Positions 6,011-8,993 of a DNA stretch of 8,993 nucleotides are shown one piece after another. The notes below the pieces were generated by a model, which saw only the letters and a list, made by a program, of their open reading frames with translations, was not told the origin of the DNA and made no database searches. The position numbers and the translations under genes were made by a program. The stretch is from Candidatus Rokubacteria bacterium RIFCSPLOWO2_02_FULL_72_37 (GTDB lineage: Bacteria > Methylomirabilota > Methylomirabilia > Rokubacteriales > CSP1-6): positions 1 to 8,993 of the forward strand of contig MGCE01000084.1 of NCBI GenBank assembly GCA_001790315.1. The letters are read 5' to 3'. Positions within the stretch are counted from its first letter, which is position 1, and each line of letters opens with the position of its first letter.

Positions 6011-6013
6011 ACC

Positions 6014-6508
6014 ATGCAAGAGCCGCTATCCGCCCTGCTCGAGCGTCAGGTCGCGCGCTTCGTGGATCGCGTGCCCGACTGGGACGCCTTCGCCGACGCG
6101 CGCGTCGACGGCTTCCGCCGCGCGCAGCACCGCTTCATCGGACCTGGCGCATCCGGCAAGAGCGGCGGCCGATGGATCCCGCCCGAGCACTTCACGCTCA
6201 GCATCATGTTCGTGCCACCCGGCCAGGGCAACGCGGCGCACACGCACGAGGTCGAGGAGGTCTTCTTCATCCTGCGGGGGAAGGTGCGGGTGTTCTTCCA
6301 GGACGAGGCGGGCCACCGCGTCGAGACGGTCCTCGGGCCGTGGGACTGCGTGTCCTGTCCCGCCAGCGTGATCCACGGCTACGAGAACGCCGGCCTCGAG
6401 CCCGCGTACCTCCAGGTGATGCTCGGCAAGGCCCGACCCGATCTCATGAGCTACACCGACCGCGAGCTCCAGGCCCGGCGCGATGAACACCTCCGGGCCT
6501 CGCGCTAG
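6014..6508 (+). CDS. Single-domain metal-binding cupin protein, function unknown
   Basis: The 164-residue cytoplasmic protein has no signal peptide or membrane segment. It contains one cupin barrel (about 58-138). Motif 1 fits G(X)5HXH(X)3E(X)6G exactly: Gly70, His76, His78, Glu82, Gly89. Motif 2 runs through GPWDCVSCPASVIHGYEN (108-125), with Pro116, His121 and Asn125. His76, His78, Glu82 and His121 would be the metal ligands, so the metal site looks intact. The N-terminal 50 residues are helical-looking and include RVDGFRRAQHRFIGPG (30-45), which I cannot assign. The C-terminus (MSYTDRELQARRDEHL) resembles a helical tail. The gene has its own promoter and a strong ribosome site and overlaps the molybdoenzyme gene by 26 bases, so the two are probably used together, perhaps in catabolism of an organic acid or aromatic compound. 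It could be a small-molecule-binding accessory protein, an isomerase or a dioxygenase; the sequence does not decide. Confidence 0.88.
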   Translation: MQEPLSALLERQVARFVDRVPDWDAFADARVDGFRRAQHRFIGPGASGKSGGRWIPPEHFTLSIMFVPPGQGNAAHTHEVEEVFFILRGKVRVFFQDEAGHRVETVLGPWDCVSCPASVIHGYENAGLEPAYLQVMLGKARPDLMSYTDRELQARRDEHLRASR

Positions 6509-8840
6509 CGGGGGCGCCGCGACACCCACCCTCGTCGGCGCCTCGCTCAAGCGCAAGGAAGACTGGCGCTTCCTCACGGGCCGCGGCCGCTATGTGGACG
6601 ACCTGTGGCTGGCGGGCCTGGCCCACCTGGCGCTCGTGCGCAGTCCCCACGCCCACGCGCGCGTCCTCGGGATCGACGCCCGGCGGGCGCTGCGACGGCA
6701 GGGCGTGCTCGCCGTGCTCACCGTCAAGGACGCCCCGGAGCTCGCCGCCTCGGTGCCGCCGCTCATCCGCGAACCTTCCTGGCCCGCCTGGGAGCACCCG
6801 CCGCTCGCCGGGGACCGCGTCCGCCACGTCGGCGAGGCCGTGGCCGTCGTCGTGGCCGAGGACGCCTACCGGGCGGCGGACGCGGCCGAGGCCGTGGTCG
6901 TCGAGTACGAGCCCCTGCCCGTCGCCGCGGCGCCCGGCGACCCCGGAGTCCGGGTGCACGCCGCCTGGCGCGACAACCACGCCGGCTCGCACGAGAGCGT
7001 GGTCGGCAACGTCGCGCGCGCCCTGGCCGAGGCCGACGTGGTGGTGGCCGCGCGCCTGACGTATCCGCGCGTCACCGGCGTCCCGATCGAGCCGCGCGGC
7101 GTCGTCGCGGCACCCGACCCCGTGAGCGGCCGTCTCACCGTGTGGTGCTCGACCCAGGTGCCGTTCAACGTGCGGAGCGCGGTGGCGTCCCTGCTCGGGC
7201 TCCCCGAGACGATGGTCCGCGTCATCGCGCCCGACGTCGGCGGCGGCTTCGGCATCAAGGGCCACGTGTACCCGGAGGATCTGCTCGTGCCGGCCGTCGC
7301 CCGGCGTCTCGGGCGTCCGATCAAGTGGATCGAGACGCGCCGCGAGCACTTCTTGACCGCCGGGGGCGATCGCGACCAGACGCACGAGGCGCGGCTCGGC
7401 GTGGGCGCGGACGGCACGATCGCGGCGCTCGAGACGACGTTCACGCGCGATCACGGCGCCTACCCGACGCTGGGCAGCGCGATGACGGCCAACACCGTCA
7501 ACCACCTCGTCGGCCCCTACCGGATCCCCAACTACCGCGCGCTCGCCCACGACGTGGTCACCAACAAGAGCTTCGCCGCGGCGTACCGCGGCGCCGGGCG
7601 CCCCGAGGCCGCGTTCGTGCTGGACGTGCTCCTCACCCGTGCCGCGCACCGCCTCGGCGTGGACCCCGCCGAGCTCCGACGGCGCAATCTGATCCGCGCG
7701 GAGGACATGCCGTATGCCACCGGCCTGACCTATCGCGATGGCGTCCCCATCGCCTACGACCCCGGCGACTACGTCGCGGCCTTCGATGCCTTGCTGGCGC
7801 GCCTCGACTACCCGGCGTGGCGCCGGGAGCAAGCGGCGCGTCGCGAGAGCGCACGGCCCCTGGGCATCGGCTTGTGCGCCTACGTCGAAGGCACGGGCAT
7901 CGGCCCCTTCGAGGGCGCCGACATCAGCGTCGACCCGAGCGGGATCGTCTTCGTCGACGTGGGCGTCGGCGCCCAGGGGCAGGCGCACGAGACGACGCTC
8001 GCGCAGGTCTGCGCCGACCAGCTGGGAGTCGCGCTCGAGCGCGTCATCGTCCGCGGTGGCGACACCGACCGCGTCGGCTTCGGGATGGGAACGATCGCGA
8101 GCCGCGTGGCCGCCGTGGCCGGGCCGGCCGTCGCACGCTCGGCACGCGAGGTCGCCCGGAAGGCGCGGCTCGTCGCCGCCGAGATGCTCGAGTGCGCCGC
8201 CGACGACGTGCTGCTGGCCGACGGCCACGTCACCGTCCGCGGCGTGCCCGACCGGCGGCTGCCCCTCGGCGAGGTCGCGCGCGCGGCGGTGCGGAGCCGC
8301 GCGCTCGCGCAGGCCGGCGGCCCGGGCCTCGGCGCCTGCGTCTTCTTCTATCCAGGCACCGTCACGTGGGCGTTCGGCGCCCAGGCCGCGGTGGTCGAGC
8401 TGGACCTCGAGACGTGCGCGCTCGCCGTCACGAAGCTCGTCGTCGTGCACGACTGCGGTCAGCCGATCAACCCGATGGTCGTCGAGGGCCAGGTCCACGG
8501 CGGCACCGCGCAGGGGCTCGGGAGCGCCCTCTTCGAGGAAGTCGTGCACGATTCGCAGGGGCAACTCCTGACCGGCTCGCTCATGGACTACGCGCTCCCG
8601 CGCGCCGACGACGTCCCGCCGATCGACCTCGTCCAGGTCGAGTTCCCCTCGACCGTGAACGAGCTCGGGATCAAGGGGGTCGGCGAGAGCGGCGTGATCG
8701 CGCCCGGCGCCGTCGTCGCCACCGCCGTCGAGGACGCGCTCGCCGACCGCGGCGTGGAGGTGGACCGCCTGCCGCTGACGCCGGCGCGGATCTTCGAGCT
8801 GCTGCGCGCCGCTGGCGTTCCGTCCTCGAAGTCACGTTGA
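6483..8840 (+). CDS. Xanthine dehydrogenase-family molybdopterin-binding (large) subunit, CoxL-like, substrate unknown
   Basis: This is the catalytic subunit of a molybdenum hydroxylase, which oxidises a substrate with water-derived oxygen and passes electrons to 2Fe-2S and FAD partner subunits. The 785-residue length is typical. The N-terminal a/b hammerhead domain (about 18-150) begins with VGASLKRKEDWRFLTGRGRYVDD. Molybdopterin-binding motifs follow: GGGFGIKG at 253-260, AYRGAGRPE at 367-375, GVGAQGQAHET at 494-504 and HDCGQPINP at 656-664. GVGESG at 732-737 carries the probable catalytic Glu735. AYRGAGR replaces the AYRCSFR loop of copper-containing CO dehydrogenase, so the Cu-binding cysteine is absent and CO oxidation is unlikely. 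No signal peptide is visible. The ATG at 6483 is the only start codon after an in-frame stop at 6447-6449, so the 26-base overlap with the cupin gene is real; the ribosome site is weak. Partner subunit genes are not in the window. Confidence 0.9.
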   Translation: MNTSGPRASGGAATPTLVGASLKRKEDWRFLTGRGRYVDDLWLAGLAHLALVRSPHAHARVLGIDARRALRRQGVLAVLTVKDAPELAASVPPLIREPSWPAWEHPPLAGDRVRHVGEAVAVVVAEDAYRAADAAEAVVVEYEPLPVAAAPGDPGVRVHAAWRDNHAGSHESVVGNVARALAEADVVVAARLTYPRVTGVPIEPRGVVAAPDPVSGRLTVWCSTQVPFNVRSAVASLLGLPETMVRVIAPDVGGGFGIKGHVYPEDLLVPAVARRLGRPIKWIETRREHFLTAGGDRDQTHEARLGVGADGTIAALETTFTRDHGAYPTLGSAMTANTVNHLVGPYRIPNYRALAHDVVTNKSFAAAYRGAGRPEAAFVLDVLLTRAAHRLGVDPAELRRRNLIRAEDMPYATGLTYRDGVPIAYDPGDYVAAFDALLARLDYPAWRREQAARRESARPLGIGLCAYVEGTGIGPFEGADISVDPSGIVFVDVGVGAQGQAHETTLAQVCADQLGVALERVIVRGGDTDRVGFGMGTIASRVAAVAGPAVARSAREVARKARLVAAEMLECAADDVLLADGHVTVRGVPDRRLPLGEVARAAVRSRALAQAGGPGLGACVFFYPGTVTWAFGAQAAVVELDLETCALAVTKLVVVHDCGQPINPMVVEGQVHGGTAQGLGSALFEEVVHDSQGQLLTGSLMDYALPRADDVPPIDLVQVEFPSTVNELGIKGVGESGVIAPGAVVATAVEDALADRGVEVDRLPLTPARIFELLRAAGVPSSKSR

Positions 8841-8993
8841 GCCCCGCCGCCCGTGCTGCCGGGCCGCCGGGCGCGTGCCGGAGGGGTCGCCCTGACCACG
8901 CGGCACGCGTCCGCTTGCCCCGTCGCGGCTGGGCTCCGTCCGGGCGCGCGAGGTCCGGCGCACACGCGGCGGGAACGGGTCCTGGCGACCCCT
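8841..8993. other. Gene-free tail after the molybdoenzyme gene
   Basis: These 153 very GC-rich bases contain no open frame with a ribosome site that I would call a gene; the short GTG-started frame near 8876 soon stops at a TGA. There is no hairpin plus T-run terminator directly after the stop codon. The partner small and medium subunits of the molybdoenzyme do not start here. The main structure seen is a 10-bp inverted repeat, listed separately. Confidence 0.6.
8882..8993. repeat. 10-bp inverted repeat, right arm at the window edge
   Basis: AGGGGTCGCC at 8882-8891 is perfectly inverted as GGCGACCCCT at 8984-8993. Allowing a three-base mismatch, a further ACC also agrees going inward. A small nested hairpin (GGGTC, 5-base loop, GACCC, 8977-8991) uses the same right arm. 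The repeat cannot be followed past the window end. It could be the ends of a small element, alternative RNA hairpins, or chance in GC-rich sequence. Confidence 0.3.

Larger units (their letters stand above)
5857..6013. other. Divergent intergenic region between rlmN and the cupin gene
   Basis: These 157 bases separate the leftward rlmN operon from the rightward cupin/molybdoenzyme pair and are the only sizeable gene-free stretch inside the window. The A+T content is visibly higher than in the genes. It should hold promoters for both directions. I can support a rightward extended -10, a Shine-Dalgarno site and a 7-bp inverted repeat (listed separately). For the leftward direction I see only weak candidates such as TGATAT at about 5864-5869 on the minus strand, with no convincing -35. 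No Rho-independent terminator or small ORF with a ribosome site was seen. Confidence 0.75.

Noticed and set aside
5857..6015. A 53-residue N-terminal extension of RlmN
   Set aside because: It would cross the divergent promoter region and overlap the cupin start. RlmN family similarity begins at the ATG at 5856.
6444..8564. A 706-codon minus-strand open frame opposite the molybdoenzyme
   Set aside because: Low-complexity Arg/Asp/Gly/His composition and no recognisable domain; the plus strand shows a full set of molybdenum hydroxylase motifs.
6483..8840. Carbon monoxide dehydrogenase large subunit (coxL)
   Set aside because: The copper-binding AYRCSFR loop is replaced by AYRGAGR, so only a general molybdenum hydroxylase call is supported.

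Overview
This GC-rich window (roughly 70% G+C by eye, with G or C at most third codon positions) looks like bacterial chromosome. The gene content and codon bias fit a soil or subsurface lineage such as Rokubacteria/Methylomirabilota or a deltaproteobacterium-like group. That placement is an impression and cannot be proved from this sequence. There is no rRNA, tRNA, CRISPR array, insertion sequence or phage gene.

Left two thirds (minus strand, read from about 5856 down to 111): a tightly packed six-gene run, rlmN > mtaB > MTA phosphorylase (mtnP-like) > PfkB-family kinase > larE > larB. Neighbouring genes overlap by 4, 4, 8 and 4 bases, and larE and larB are 3 bases apart, so this is almost certainly one transcript with translational coupling. 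Four of the six genes start with GTG. The first two encode radical-SAM RNA-modifying enzymes (23S rRNA/tRNA m2A and tRNA ms2t6A). The third encodes a nucleoside phosphorylase for 5'-methylthioadenosine, which may also accept 5'-deoxyadenosine, the by-product of radical-SAM enzymes. The fourth is a sugar or nucleoside kinase of unknown substrate. The last two belong to the nickel-pincer nucleotide (NPN) cofactor pathway. larC and an NPN-dependent LarA-type enzyme are not in view. The reading frame past the larB stop still looks coding-like, so another gene may start at the left edge.

Centre (5857-6013): a 157-base divergent intergenic region. It contains an extended -10 promoter (TGGTAGAAT) and a good Shine-Dalgarno site facing right, a 7-bp perfect inverted repeat just upstream of the -10 that could be an operator, and weak DnaA-box-like 9-mers near rlmN.

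Right third (plus strand, 6014-8840): a small metal-binding cupin gene overlaps by 26 bases a large molybdopterin-binding subunit of the xanthine dehydrogenase/aldehyde oxidase/CoxL superfamily. The subunit has AYRGAGR where true CO dehydrogenases have AYRCSFR, so it is not a CO dehydrogenase; its substrate is unknown. The FAD and 2Fe-2S partner subunits are not in the window. The final 153 bases hold no convincing gene, but carry a 10-bp inverted repeat whose right arm ends exactly at the window edge.

Most of this is recognisable housekeeping and accessory metabolism. The most interesting points are the coupling of radical-SAM enzymes to an MTA phosphorylase and an unassigned kinase, the cysteine pattern of LarE, and the two-gene cupin/molybdoenzyme unit.
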